Positions 9,919-19,293 are shown, numbered from the stretch's first letter. The stretch: 64,000 nucleotides of DNA from JBHIYN01 sp041984235 (GCA_041984235.1 JBHIYN010000002.1:310001-374000), one strand, 5' to 3'. Notes: generated by a model not told the origin, from the letters alone. Numbers and translations are program-made.

Positions 9919-10668
9919 TCAGGGGCTCGCGGCAGGGCAGAGCTCGTCGGCCAGGCGTTGGGCTTCGGAAAGGTCGAGCGTGCCTTCGTAGATGGCGCGC
10001 CCGGTAATTGCACCGCTGATGCCTTCCGCCTGCACTTCGCACAGGGCGCGGATGTCATCGAGGTTGGTGACCCCGCCGGACGCGATCACCGGGATGGTGA
10101 GCTCCTGCGCGAAGGCCACGGTGGCGTCGAGGTTGAGGCCGGTCATCATGCCGTCGCGACCGATGTCGGTGAAGATGATCGCCTCCACGCCGTCGGTTTC
10201 GAAATGCTGGGCGAGATCCACTGCATCGTGCCGCGAGAGCTTGGACCAGCCGTCGATCGCGACCTTGCCCTCGCGCACGTCCAGCCCGACGATGATGTGG
10301 CCGGGGAACTCCAGGCAGACGTCGGCGACGAAATGCGGCGCGGTCACCGCCTTGGTGCCGAGGATGACGAAGCGCACGCCGGCGTCGAGGTACTGCTGGA
10401 TGGTGTCCTCGTCACGGATCCCGCCGCCGACCTGCAGCGGCACGTCGGGGCAGGCCTCGGCAATGGCATGGATGATCTCGTGGTTGACCGGGCGGCCGTC
10501 GGTGGCGCCGTTGAGGTCGACGATGTGCAGCCGCCTGGCACCCGCCGCAACCCAGCGCCGCGCAACGGCGACCGGGTCGTCCGAGTACACGGTGCCCTGC
10601 GACATGTCGCCCTGGCGCAGGCGCACGCACTTGCCGTCTTTGAGGTCGATGGCCGGGATGAGCAGCAT
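9919..10668 (-). CDS. hisA: ProFAR isomerase (1-(5-phosphoribosyl)-5-[(5-phosphoribosylamino)methylideneamino]imidazole-4-carboxamide isomerase)
   Basis: Amadori isomerase, fourth step of histidine synthesis. The start is ATG at 10668, giving 249 residues that begin MLLIPAIDLKDGKCVRL with catalytic Asp8. LQVGGGIRDEDTIQQYL, the second catalytic acid in FTDIGRDGMMTGLN and VIASGGVTNLDDI complete the half-barrel repeats shared with HisF. It is the first visible gene of the his-tat operon; hisB and hisH, which often precede it, are replaced here by polA 136 bp upstream. Confidence 0.96.
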   Translation of the reverse strand: MLLIPAIDLKDGKCVRLRQGDMSQGTVYSDDPVAVARRWVAAGARRLHIVDLNGATDGRPVNHEIIHAIAEACPDVPLQVGGGIRDEDTIQQYLDAGVRFVILGTKAVTAPHFVADVCLEFPGHIIVGLDVREGKVAIDGWSKLSRHDAVDLAQHFETDGVEAIIFTDIGRDGMMTGLNLDATVAFAQELTIPVIASGGVTNLDDIRALCEVQAEGISGAITGRAIYEGTLDLSEAQRLADELCPAASP

Positions 10669-10804
10669 GGGAACGGCGCGGCGTTGGTCGGGCAGGCGGG
10701 GTCGTGGGCGAAGCAGTCTGGGCCGGTAATCGTTATCTGGGCGGACGCTCTCGGCGGATAGTAGCACAAGCGCCGCGCCGGCGCGTACAGTCCCCGTGCG
10801 GCGC

Positions 10805-13495
10805 TCAGTGCGCCTCGTCCCAGTTGCTGCCCTGGCCGATGTCGACGATCAGCGGCACCTCGAGCTCGGCCGCGCTCTGCATCGCCCCGCGTACCACCTC
10901 GGCGACGTCCCCGACCGCCTGCGCGTCGACCTCCAGCACCAGCTCGTCGTGCACCTGCATGATGAGATCCGCCGGCAGCGCATCGCCGGCGACCTTCGCC
11001 GCGACCTCGATCATGGCGCGCTTGATGATGTCCGCCGCGCTGCCCTGCATGGGCGCATTGATCGCCGTACGCTCCGCGTACTGGCGGATCTGCGGATTGC
11101 GCGCCTTGATGTCCGGCAGGTAGAGGCGCCGCCCGAATACCGTCTCCACGTAGCCGCAGTCGCGGGCCGATTCCCGCACGTCGTCCATGTACTCGCGCAC
11201 CCCGGGATAACGCTTGAAGTAGAGGTCGATGTACTCCTGCGCGGCGCCGCGCTCGATACCGAGCTGGCGCGCCAGGCCGAACGCCGACATGCCGTAGATG
11301 AGCCCGAAGTTGATCGCCTTGGCGGCGCGTCGCTGCTCGTCGGACACCGACTCCAGGGTGGCGCCGAAGACTTCGGCCGCGGTCGCACGGTGCACGTCCA
11401 GCCCGCCGTCGAAGGCCGCGCGCAGCCCGGCATCCCCCGACAGGTGGGCCATGATGCGCAGCTCGATCTGCGAGTAGTCGGCCGCCAGCAGCACGCGGCC
11501 GGGCGGGGCGACGAAGGCCTGGCGGATGCGGCGCCCTTCGCTGGAGCGGATCGGGATGTTCTGCAGGTTCGGATCGGAGGACGACAGGCGGCCGGTCGCG
11601 GCTACCGCCTGGTGATAGCTGGTATGCAGGCGACCGCTGTCGGGGTCGACCTGCTGCGGCAGCTTGTCGGTGTAGGTGGACTTGAGCTTGCTCATCGAGC
11701 GGTAGTCGAGGATGAGGCGCGGCAGCGGGTAGTCGTGGGCCAGCTCCTGCAGCACCGACTCCGCGGTGGACGGCTGGCCCTTGGGCGTCTTCGACAGCAC
11801 CGGCAGGCCGAGCTTGTCGAACAGGATGCCCTGGATCTGCTTGGGCGAACCGATGTTGAAGACCTCGCCGGCCTCGTCGTGGGCGCGCGCCTCGATCTCG
11901 GCCATGCGGCGCTCGAGCTCGGCGCTGTGCTCGATCAGCATGTCGGTGTCGACCAGCACGCCACGGCGCTCCATGTCGGACAGCACCGGGACCAGCGGGA
12001 TCTCGATGTCACGGTAGACCTCGCCCAGGCGGCCGGTCTCCGCGATCTTCGGATACAGGGTCTCGTGCAGGCGGATGCAGACTTCGGCATCCTCGGCGGC
12101 ATACGGTGCGGCCTGCTCCAGTGCCACCTCGGCGAAGCCGATCTGCTTGGCGCCCTTGCCGGCGACGTCCTCGTAGTGAATCGTCTGGTAGGAAAGATAC
12201 TTCTGCGCGACCGAATCGAGGTCGTGGCGCGAGGCGGTGCTGTTGAGGACGTAGGACTCGAGCATGGTGTCGAAGCCGATGCCGGCCAGTTCTATGCCGT
12301 GATTGGCCAGCACGTTGCGATCGTACTTGAGGTTGTGGCCGAGCTTGGGCCGCTCGGGATCCTCCAGCAGCGGGCGCAGCTTCGTCATCACCGCGTCGAA
12401 ATCGAGCTGCTCCGGGACCCCCACGTAATCGTGCGCCAGCGGCAGGTAGGCAGCACGCCCCGCCTCGCAGGCGAAAGACACGCCGACCACCCGCGCCTGC
12501 ATGTAGTCGAGGCTGGTGGTCTCGGTGTCGAAGGCGAAATACTCGGCGGCTTCGAGCGCCGCCAGCCAGCGCTCGAAGGCGTCCTGGTCGAGGATGGTCT
12601 CGTACTCGGCCGCCTCCTCGCGCGCCGGCATGGCATCCGGCCGGTTCTCGCGCAGCTCCTTCAGCCAGGTGCTGAACTCGTAGTTCTCGAACAGCTCGAC
12701 CAGGCGCGCGACGTCCATCTCCGCGGGTTCGAGGTCGGCCAGCGAGAGGCCGGTGTCGACGTCGCGCAGGATGGTCACCAGGCGGCGCGACAGCGGCAGC
12801 TGGTCCAGCGCCGCGCGCAGGTTGTCGCCGACCTTGCCCTTGATCTCGTCGGCATGGGCGATGATGCCGTCGAGACTGCCGTACTCGCGCAGCCACTTGA
12901 CCGCGGTCTTGGGTCCGACCTTGGGCACGCCGGGGATGTTGTCGACACTGTCGCCGACCAGGGTCAGGTAGTCGACGATCTGCTCCGGCGCGACGCCGAA
13001 CTTCTGCTCGACCCCGGCGATGTCGAGCACGCTGCCGTCCATGGTGTTGATCAGCGTCACCTGCTCGTCGACGAGCTGGGCGAAATCCTTGTCGCCGGTC
13101 GAGATCACGACCTTCATGCCGGCGGCGACCGCCTCTTTGGCGAGCGTGCCGATGACGTCATCGGCTTCCATGCGGTCGACCTGCAGCAGCGGGTAACCGA
13201 GCGCGCGCACCATCTCGTGCAGGGGGGCGATCTGTTCGGCCAGGTCCTCCGGCATGGGCGGCCGATTGGCCTTGTACTCGGGATACCAGTCCTCGCGCAC
13301 GGTCGAACCGCGCGGGTCGAAGACCACCGCGAACAGGTCCGCCTCGTAGTCCTGGCGCAGCCGCCGCAGCATGGCGATGACGCCGTGCATGGCGCCGGTC
13401 GGCTGTCCCTTGCTGTTGCTCAGCGCGGGCAGGGCGTGGAACGCCCGGTAGAGGTAGGAAGAACCGTCGACCAGGACCAGTAGCTTGTCAGACAT
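10805..13495 (-). CDS. polA: DNA polymerase I
   Basis: Repair and Okazaki-fragment polymerase. The start is ATG at 13495 (MSDKLLVLVDGSSYLYRAFHA), giving 896 residues. Domains in order are a 5'-3' nuclease (about 1-300), a 3'-5' exonuclease (about 320-510) and a family A polymerase (about 510-896). The proofreading residues look intact: FDTETTSLD (motif I), NLKYDRNVL (motif II) and YAAEDAEVC (motif III). Polymerase motifs A (AADYSQIELRIMAHLSGD), B (RRAAKAINFGLIYGMSA) and C (QVHDELVLEV) are present. It is divergent from the DUF2782 gene. Confidence 0.97.
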   Translation of the reverse strand: MSDKLLVLVDGSSYLYRAFHALPALSNSKGQPTGAMHGVIAMLRRLRQDYEADLFAVVFDPRGSTVREDWYPEYKANRPPMPEDLAEQIAPLHEMVRALGYPLLQVDRMEADDVIGTLAKEAVAAGMKVVISTGDKDFAQLVDEQVTLINTMDGSVLDIAGVEQKFGVAPEQIVDYLTLVGDSVDNIPGVPKVGPKTAVKWLREYGSLDGIIAHADEIKGKVGDNLRAALDQLPLSRRLVTILRDVDTGLSLADLEPAEMDVARLVELFENYEFSTWLKELRENRPDAMPAREEAAEYETILDQDAFERWLAALEAAEYFAFDTETTSLDYMQARVVGVSFACEAGRAAYLPLAHDYVGVPEQLDFDAVMTKLRPLLEDPERPKLGHNLKYDRNVLANHGIELAGIGFDTMLESYVLNSTASRHDLDSVAQKYLSYQTIHYEDVAGKGAKQIGFAEVALEQAAPYAAEDAEVCIRLHETLYPKIAETGRLGEVYRDIEIPLVPVLSDMERRGVLVDTDMLIEHSAELERRMAEIEARAHDEAGEVFNIGSPKQIQGILFDKLGLPVLSKTPKGQPSTAESVLQELAHDYPLPRLILDYRSMSKLKSTYTDKLPQQVDPDSGRLHTSYHQAVAATGRLSSSDPNLQNIPIRSSEGRRIRQAFVAPPGRVLLAADYSQIELRIMAHLSGDAGLRAAFDGGLDVHRATAAEVFGATLESVSDEQRRAAKAINFGLIYGMSAFGLARQLGIERGAAQEYIDLYFKRYPGVREYMDDVRESARDCGYVETVFGRRLYLPDIKARNPQIRQYAERTAINAPMQGSAADIIKRAMIEVAAKVAGDALPADLIMQVHDELVLEVDAQAVGDVAEVVRGAMQSAAELEVPLIVDIGQGSNWDEAH

Positions 13496-13612
13496 GGGTG
13501 CGGGAATTCCGGCGTGGCGCGCGCGCTCGGCGCTGCTTTCGGGAGGCCATCGGTGATATTCTATTTCCTCGGCCCGCCAATCAATAATGCAAGTCCCGGG
13601 ACACCGCCACGC

Positions 13613-13972
13613 ATGAGCCCATTCCGTTACACCCCCGTCATCGCCGGCCTGTTCGCCAGCGCCCTGGTCATGGCTGCCGAGCCGCCGGAAGGGGAGTTCG
13701 TGGAAGTGCCGCCGCCACCGCCCGCGGTCAGCGTGGACGATGCCGACGAGGCGGATGCCGAGCTCGAACCCGAGGTCACCATCATCCGCCGGCGCGACGC
13801 CACCTACGAGGAGTACCGCCTCAACGGGCGCCTGTACATGGTCAAGGTGGTCCCGGTGGTGGGCAAGCCCTACTACTACGTCGACCGTGACGGCGACGGC
13901 CTGATGGAGTCGCGCGCCATCGACCGCGACAGCGTGGACCAGGTCCCGCAGTGGGTCATCTTCAGCTGGTAG
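13613..13972 (+). CDS. DUF2782 domain protein, secreted, unknown function
   Basis: A 119-residue protein with a cleavable-looking signal peptide (residues 1-21, VIAGLFASALVMA), a Pro/Glu-rich acidic linker and a C-terminal DUF2782-like domain (EVTIIRRRDATYEEYRLNGRLYMVKVVPVVGKPYYYVD, then a short DGDG turn). No enzyme motif is seen. The gene sits divergently from polA and upstream of thrB, a neighbourhood conserved in many gammaproteobacteria. A periplasmic location is inferred. The ATG at 13613 is chosen because it begins the signal peptide. Confidence 0.85.
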   Translation: MSPFRYTPVIAGLFASALVMAAEPPEGEFVEVPPPPPAVSVDDADEADAELEPEVTIIRRRDATYEEYRLNGRLYMVKVVPVVGKPYYYVDRDGDGLMESRAIDRDSVDQVPQWVIFSW

Positions 13973-14042
13973 CGCGGCAGCGCTGACGCGGCCGCCGGGC
14001 TCCTCGCCCGGCCCCGCTACACGCACCGCCCGACGACCCGCG

Positions 14043-15023
14043 ATGTCCGTCTACACGGTAGTCGAGCGCGAGCAGCTCGAGCGCTTCCTCGACCGTTACG
14101 ACGTGGGCGCGCTGCGCGCGTTCTCCGGCATCGAGGCCGGCATCGAGAATACCAATTATTTCGTTACCACCACGGCCGGCGAGTTCGTCCTCACCCTGTT
14201 CGAATTCACCGCTGCCGAGGATCTCGGCTTCTTCCTCGACCTGATGGCCTACCTGGCCGAACACGGCATCGCCAGCGCACACCCGGTGGCCGGCCGCGAC
14301 GGTCGCTACCTGGCCGAGCTCAACGAGCGCCCGGCCGCCCTGGTGGTGCGCCTGCCGGGCGCCAGCGTGGCCCGCCCCGGACTGGCCCACTGTCGCGCAA
14401 TCGGGGAGGCCATGGCGCAAATGCATCGCGCGGTCGCCGGCTTCATCCCGGCACGCGCCAACGACCGCGGCCGTGACTGGCGCGCCGTCACCGCCGCAGC
14501 ACTCGCGGGGCGCCTCGACGCGGCGGAGAGCCGGCTGCTGGAGCAGGTTCTCGCCGAGGCGGACATCGACCGCGATACCACGCTGCCACACGGCATCATC
14601 CATGCAGACCTGTTCCGCGACAACGCGCTGTTCGCGCACGACGTGCTGACCGGGATCATCGATTTCTACTACGCGCACAGCGGCCCGTTCGTCTACGACC
14701 TCGCGGTGACGGTCGCCGACTGGTGCCATGTCGCGCACGGGCGCTTCGACGCGGCGCATGCCGCGGCCCTGCTCGCCGCCTACGATGCGGTGCGCCCGCT
14801 GCAGCCGGACGAACGCGCCGCATGGCCGGCGGCCGTGCGCGCGGCCGGCGCGCGCTTCTGGCTGTCGCGCCTGCACGACCTGCATTTCCCGCGCGCGGGC
14901 GCGCTCACCCACGTCAAGGACCCGATGCCGTTTCGCCACGTGCTCGAGTTCGGCCTGGCGCACGGCGATGCCCTGATGGCAGTGTGGCCGCGCCAGGAAA
15001 AAGGGGACATGCCACTTTTGTAA
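14043..15023 (+). CDS. thrB: Homoserine kinase (APH-fold, ThrB type 2)
   Basis: Phosphorylates homoserine in threonine synthesis. The 326 residues belong to the aminoglycoside-phosphotransferase-like class (not GHMP): SGIEAGIENTNYFV, the catalytic loop LPHGIIHADLFRDNALF and the Mg-binding GIIDFYYAHSGPFVYDLA. The C-terminus is odd. The last 8-9 codons (EKGDMPLL) and the TAA lie inside the left arm of an inverted-repeat element starting at 14995, so the native end has been replaced by element sequence. Core residues are untouched, so activity is probably retained. Confidence 0.94.
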   Translation: MSVYTVVEREQLERFLDRYDVGALRAFSGIEAGIENTNYFVTTTAGEFVLTLFEFTAAEDLGFFLDLMAYLAEHGIASAHPVAGRDGRYLAELNERPAALVVRLPGASVARPGLAHCRAIGEAMAQMHRAVAGFIPARANDRGRDWRAVTAAALAGRLDAAESRLLEQVLAEADIDRDTTLPHGIIHADLFRDNALFAHDVLTGIIDFYYAHSGPFVYDLAVTVADWCHVAHGRFDAAHAAALLAAYDAVRPLQPDERAAWPAAVRAAGARFWLSRLHDLHFPRAGALTHVKDPMPFRHVLEFGLAHGDALMAVWPRQEKGDMPLL

Positions 15024-15117
15024 GTGAGGGTTGCCAGGTGAGGCGCCAGGACACAGCCTGTTACCTGCGCACCAATGCCGCCAGGCACTTACAAAAGTGG
15101 CATGTCCCCTTTTTCCT
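14995..15117. repeat. Inverted-repeat element with AAAAAGGGGACATGCCAC ends, fused to the thrB 3' end
   Basis: Two arms of 32 bp (14995-15026 and 15086-15117) are perfect reverse complements, separated by 59 bp. Each arm carries AAAAAGGGGACATGCCAC followed by TTTTG. The left arm holds the thrB stop codon. The same end motif forms the 78-bp palindrome before tolR. The structure resembles a non-autonomous palindromic element of the kind mobilised by REP-associated tyrosine transposases, but no transposase is in this window, so that link is inference. The stem could also terminate thrB transcription. Confidence 0.88.
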
Positions 15118-15125
15118 TTTTGAGA

Positions 15126-15161
15126 GCAAAAAAAAGGCCCTGCTCGCGCAGGGCCTTTTAA
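15126..15161 (-). terminator. Rho-independent terminator of the OmpA-like gene
   Basis: On the minus strand, a stem of AAGGCCCTGC and its complement with a short GCGA-type loop is followed by a run of eight T. It begins 25 bp after the stop of the OmpA-like lipoprotein gene and lies just outside the inverted-repeat element next to thrB. Confidence 0.88.
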
Positions 15162-15185
15162 TCGGGCGCGTCGGCCCGGTCGTGA

Positions 15186-15920
15186 TCAGCTCTTGGTCAC
15201 GACCAGCTCGACACGGCGGTTCTTGAACATGTTCTCCGGCGTATCATTCGGTGCGACCGGGGCGGCCTCACCGTAACCGATGGCCGACAGGCGGCTGGCG
15301 GCGATCCCCTTGCTGACGAGGTAGTCGACCACCGACTGGGCGCGCCGCTCGGACAGACCCTTGTTGTACTCGGCGGTACCACGGCTGTCGGTATGACCCT
15401 CGACGCGCACATGCACGGACGGGTTGCCGTTCAGGGCTTTCACCGCCGCATCCAGGATGGCACCGGACTCGGGCCGCAGGCGCGCGCTGTTGGTGTCGAA
15501 GTTGACGCCTTCGAGCGTAATCAGGACTTCACCCACCTCGGGGCAGCCCACCGCGTTGACGGCGACGCCGGGCGGGGTGCCGGGGCACTCGTCGTTGGGA
15601 TCGATGACGCCGTCACCGTCGGAGTCCTTCGGCGGAGCCGGTTTCGGTTTCGGTTTCGGCTTCGGCGCGGGGGCCGGCGCGGGCTTGGGCTCCGGCGTGC
15701 GATCCTTGCACAGGAAGTAGGCGAGGCCGGCACCGACCACGGCACCGCCGGCCATGGCCGCGCCGTCGTCACCACCGAGACCACCGGCAACGACGCCGGC
15801 GCCAAGCGTGGCACCGAGTATCGGGCAGATCACCTCAACCGGCTTGACGTCCTGGTTGGCACAGCCGCTGGCTAACGCAGCGCTGACGAGCAGCACTGCC
15901 AGTCTGGAAATTAGTTTCAT
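15186..15920 (-). CDS. OmpA-family outer-membrane lipoprotein with Lys-Pro linker
   Basis: A 244-residue peptidoglycan-binding lipoprotein. The signal peptide ends in a lipobox LASG with lipidated Cys20. A glycine-rich hydrophobic stretch (about 36-70, glycine-zipper-like) follows, then a Pro/Lys repeat linker (about 76-100), a thrombospondin-3-like Ca site (DSDGDGVIDPNDECPGTP) and a C-terminal OmpA domain (about 135-244) with VRVEGHTDSRGTAEYN and the NRRVELVV end. It probably anchors the outer membrane to the cell wall. It is monocistronic: own terminator, promoter-like region upstream, and GGGGA 12 bp before the ATG. It is distinct from Pal, which is encoded separately near 33 kb. Confidence 0.9.
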   Translation of the reverse strand: MKLISRLAVLLVSAALASGCANQDVKPVEVICPILGATLGAGVVAGGLGGDDGAAMAGGAVVGAGLAYFLCKDRTPEPKPAPAPAPKPKPKPKPAPPKDSDGDGVIDPNDECPGTPPGVAVNAVGCPEVGEVLITLEGVNFDTNSARLRPESGAILDAAVKALNGNPSVHVRVEGHTDSRGTAEYNKGLSERRAQSVVDYLVSKGIAASRLSAIGYGEAAPVAPNDTPENMFKNRRVELVVTKS

Positions 15921-16030
15921 TGCCGAAGTCCCCAATAACTTTCGCATGGCTGGTCGGAGTCGCGCCGCACCGCTGACGGGCCGCCTGCGCTCCTGATTCG
16001 TTTCGTGGCGGCCTGTTGCAAAAACGCGAC

Positions 16031-16060
16031 AACATATCCGCAACAAGCATACTACCACAA
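16031..16060 (-). promoter_or_regulatory. Possible promoter of the OmpA-like gene
   Basis: On the minus strand, TTGTGG (16055-16060) and TATGTT (16031-16036) are separated by 18 bp, about 110 bp upstream of the ATG. The AT-rich patch is unusual for this GC-rich window. The match to sigma-70 consensus is only moderate (3/6 and 4/6). Confidence 0.3.
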
Positions 16061-16101
16061 TTATCCCGCACCGCCAGCGTTGGCGAAACGCCCCACGGCC
16101 C

Positions 16102-17454
16102 CTACACGAGGAAGCGGGAAGCGAGCCCGAGGAAGGCGAAGAAGCCGACGACGTCGGTCACCGTGGTCAGAACCACGCCGCCGGCCAGGGCAGGATCGAT
16201 GTTCATGCGCCGCAACAGCAGGGGAATGGCGGCACCGGCGAATCCCGCGGTCAGCAGGTTGAGCACCATGGCGCAGGCAATGACCGCGCCAAGCTCGAAA
16301 TCGTCGAACCACGCGGCGGCGACCAGCGCCACCACCAGCGCCCACAGGCAGCCGTTGATCACGCCCACCGCCACTTCGCGCGAGAGCACGGTGCGCGCGT
16401 TGGCCGAGCCGACCTGGCCCAGCGCCAGGCCACGCACGACGATGGTCAGCGTCTGGCTGCCGGCGATACCGCCCATGCTGGCAACCACCGGCATCAGCAC
16501 GGCCAGTGCCACGAGCTGCTCGATGGTGGCTTCGAACAAACCGATCACCCAGGCCGCCAGAAACGCGGTGGCGAGGTTGATCGCGAGCCACAGCGCGCGC
16601 TGCCGCGCGGTCGTCAGCAGCGGCGCGAAGATGTCGTGCTCCTCGTCGAGGCCGGCGGCGGACATGAACGAGCGGTCGGATTCCTCGCGAATGACGTCGA
16701 CCACGTCGTCGACGGTGATGCGTCCGAGCAGCTTGCCGTCCTCGTCCACCACGGCAACGGAGATCAGGTCGCGCTGCTCGAACAGCACCGCGACCTCGCG
16801 CACCGACATGTCGGCGCCGACCGGGTGCTCGGCCTCCGACATCAGGCTGGCGATGGTCGCGTCCGGGTTGGCAATCACCAGTCGCGCCAGCGGCAACACC
16901 CCGAGGTAGGTGTTGGACCGATCGACGACGAACAGCTTGTCGAAGTTCTCCGGCATGTCGCCGAGTCGCCGCAGGTAGCGCAGCACGACGTCGACGTCGA
17001 CATCCGAGCGCACGGTCACCGCGTCGAGGTCCATGAGACCGCCGGCGGTATCCTGCGGATAAGTGAGCACCGCCGCGACGCGCTGGCGATGCTGCTCGTC
17101 CATGGACAGCAGGACCTCGTCCGCCAGGCGCTCGGGCAGGTCCTGCAGGATGTCGGCGACATCGTCCGAATCGAGGCCGCTGGTGGCGTCGGCGACCTGC
17201 TCAGCGTCCATGTCCTCGAGCAGGCTGTTGCGCACCGCGGTGCCGGCGTGCGAGAGCACCTCGCCCTCGATGGCCGAGTCGATGTGCACCCACAGCTCGC
17301 TGCGTATCGGCGCCGGCAGCGATTCCAGCAGGTCGGCGATCTCGGACGGATGCAGCTCGGCGAGAAACTCGCGGACACGGCGGATCTCATTGGCTTCCAG
17401 GGCGTCCTGGACGGACTGCACGAGTTCCTGGTTGCGATTGATTTGCTCAGCCAT
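16102..17454 (-). CDS. mgtE: Magnesium transporter MgtE
   Basis: Mg2+ channel of the inner membrane. The 450 residues show a cytosolic superhelical N domain (about 1-130, with LHPSEIADLLESLP and ADILQDLPERLADEVL), a pair of CBS domains (about 135-260, ending GRITVDDVVDVIREE) and five C-terminal membrane helices with GIAGSQTLTIVVRGLALGQ and a conserved pore region. Intracellular Mg2+ binding between the N and CBS domains gates the family. It ends the rpoN-PTS gene cluster, 93 bp after ptsI, a common location in gammaproteobacteria. Confidence 0.96.
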   Translation of the reverse strand: MAEQINRNQELVQSVQDALEANEIRRVREFLAELHPSEIADLLESLPAPIRSELWVHIDSAIEGEVLSHAGTAVRNSLLEDMDAEQVADATSGLDSDDVADILQDLPERLADEVLLSMDEQHRQRVAAVLTYPQDTAGGLMDLDAVTVRSDVDVDVVLRYLRRLGDMPENFDKLFVVDRSNTYLGVLPLARLVIANPDATIASLMSEAEHPVGADMSVREVAVLFEQRDLISVAVVDEDGKLLGRITVDDVVDVIREESDRSFMSAAGLDEEHDIFAPLLTTARQRALWLAINLATAFLAAWVIGLFEATIEQLVALAVLMPVVASMGGIAGSQTLTIVVRGLALGQVGSANARTVLSREVAVGVINGCLWALVVALVAAAWFDDFELGAVIACAMVLNLLTAGFAGAAIPLLLRRMNIDPALAGGVVLTTVTDVVGFFAFLGLASRFLV

Positions 17455-17547
17455 TGGCCGCCCGGCCCCGTTCGTGGCGCGCAGGGATCAGGCGGCGCGC
17501 CGCATCGCCGCGCCGCAGTTTAGCAACTAGTCGGGGGTGCGGGTGCG

Positions 17548-19293
17548 TCAGCCGGCGCCGGCCTGCAGCTCCCGCAGCAGCTCGCGCCGGCGCTCGCCGT
17601 CACTGCTGGCGAGAAACGCCTGCGCTACCGCCCGCGCCTGACCGGCATCGGTGGCATTGACGATGCTCTTGATCTCGAGCAGTGCGGCAGGATGCACGCT
17701 GAACTCGCTCAGGCCCAGGCCGAGCAGCAGGCGCGTGTAACGCACGTCACCGGCCATCTCGCCGCACATCGCGACCGGGATCCCGGCCTCGCGCCCGGCC
17801 GCAAGCGTGGTGGCAATGAGCCGCAACACGCCCGGGTTGAGCGGATCGTAGAGGTAGCTGACCTCGTCGTTGACGCGGTCGATGGCCACCGCGTACTGGA
17901 TCAGGTCGTTGGTGCCTATGGAGAGAAAATCGAGCGCATCGGCGAACAGGTCCGCGCATACCGCCGCCGCCGGCACCTCGATCATGCCGCCGATGGGCAT
18001 CTCGCCGTCGAACGCCACGCCGCGCCGGCTGAACTCGTTGCGAATGGTGCCGACGATGTCGAGCACCTGGTGCACCTCGTCGACGCTGGAGAGCATCGGG
18101 ATCATCATGCGCACCGGGCCGAAAGCCGAGGCGCGGATGATCGCCCGCAGCTGCGGCCAGAACAGCGAAGGCTCGCGCAGGCACAGGCGTACCGCGCGCA
18201 GGCCGAGCGCCGGGTTGGCTGCCAGCGGGCCATCGTCGCCGCTGGTCTCCAGCGGCTTGTCGGCGCCGAGGTCGGCGGTGCGTATGGTCAGCGGCGCCCC
18301 GTCCAGTGCGTCGATCATCTGGCGATAGGTGTTGAAGTGCTCGTCCTCGTCGGGATAGCCGTTGCGGTTCATGAACATGAACTCGGTGCGATAGAGGCCC
18401 ACGCCACTCGCCCCGACCTCCCGCGCACGCTCGAAATCGCCGGCCAGCTCGACGTTGGCATGCAGGGTCACGGCGATCCCGTCGCGGGTCACCGTCGGCG
18501 CCTCGCGCAGCACGTTGAGTCCGGCGACGTAGCGCTGATGCTCGGCCTGGCGCGCCCGGTACTCGGCCAGGATGCGCTCGTCGGCAGCGCCGATCACCAC
18601 GCCGTCCTCGCCGTCGACGATGATCAGCTCGTCTTCGTTGATGTAGCGCCGCGCGTGGTGCAGCCCGACGATGCCGGGGATACCCAGGCTGCGCGCCAGG
18701 ATCGACATGTGCGAGGTCGGTCCGCCATGCTCGGTGATGAATCCCGAAACGCTGTGATGCTGCAGCAGCACCAGGTCCGCCGGCGACAGGTCGCTGGCCA
18801 GGATGATCATGTCCTGCAGCTTCTGGTCCGGGACCTCGTGGCGCAGGGGCTTGTGCCGCTGCAGGTTGCGCACGATGCGGTCGACGACGTTGTCGACGTC
18901 GTCGCGCCGCGTACGCAGGTAGGCATCGTCCATCTCGTCGAACGCGGCAACCAGCGCGTCACGCTGTTGCTTGACCGCCCACTCCGCGTTGCACAGTGTC
19001 TCACGAATGATGCGCGCCGGCTCGTCGTTGAACGCCGCGTCGTCGAGCATCAGCAGGTGGGTATCGATGAATGCCGCGATCTCGACCGGCGTGGACGACG
19101 GAATGTGATCGCGGATCTCGCGCAGGTGATGCTTGGCCAGCGACACCGCGGCGAACAGCCGCTCGACCTCGGCCTCGACTTCTTCCGCCTCGATACGGAT
19201 CTCGCTGATCTCGAGCCGGTTGCGCTCGACGATGTGTACACGGCCGATCGCAATGCCGCGGGAGACGGGGACGCCATGCAGGGAAAAGGTCAC
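17548..19293 (-). CDS. ptsI: Phosphoenolpyruvate-protein phosphotransferase, Enzyme I
   Basis: Takes phosphate from PEP and passes it to HPr. The 581 residues match standard EI; there is no N-terminal GAF domain, so it is not the EI-Ntr (PtsP) form. The active histidine is in ITEHGGPTSHMSILARSLG and the PEP-binding signature is DFLSIGTNDLIQYAVAIDR, with RTEFMFMNR and a catalytic Cys near the end (AMCGEMAGD). The GTG start overlaps the ptsH TGA as GTGA. No sugar-specific EII genes are visible, so a regulatory role is inferred. Confidence 0.96.
   Translation of the reverse strand: MTFSLHGVPVSRGIAIGRVHIVERNRLEISEIRIEAEEVEAEVERLFAAVSLAKHHLREIRDHIPSSTPVEIAAFIDTHLLMLDDAAFNDEPARIIRETLCNAEWAVKQQRDALVAAFDEMDDAYLRTRRDDVDNVVDRIVRNLQRHKPLRHEVPDQKLQDMIILASDLSPADLVLLQHHSVSGFITEHGGPTSHMSILARSLGIPGIVGLHHARRYINEDELIIVDGEDGVVIGAADERILAEYRARQAEHQRYVAGLNVLREAPTVTRDGIAVTLHANVELAGDFERAREVGASGVGLYRTEFMFMNRNGYPDEDEHFNTYRQMIDALDGAPLTIRTADLGADKPLETSGDDGPLAANPALGLRAVRLCLREPSLFWPQLRAIIRASAFGPVRMMIPMLSSVDEVHQVLDIVGTIRNEFSRRGVAFDGEMPIGGMIEVPAAAVCADLFADALDFLSIGTNDLIQYAVAIDRVNDEVSYLYDPLNPGVLRLIATTLAAGREAGIPVAMCGEMAGDVRYTRLLLGLGLSEFSVHPAALLEIKSIVNATDAGQARAVAQAFLASSDGERRRELLRELQAGAG

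Noticed and set aside
10796..13483. 895-codon open frame on the + strand opposite polA
   Set aside because: High GC leaves antisense frames open. The translation is rich in Arg, Gly, His and Val with no domain, and polA on the other strand has all its motifs.
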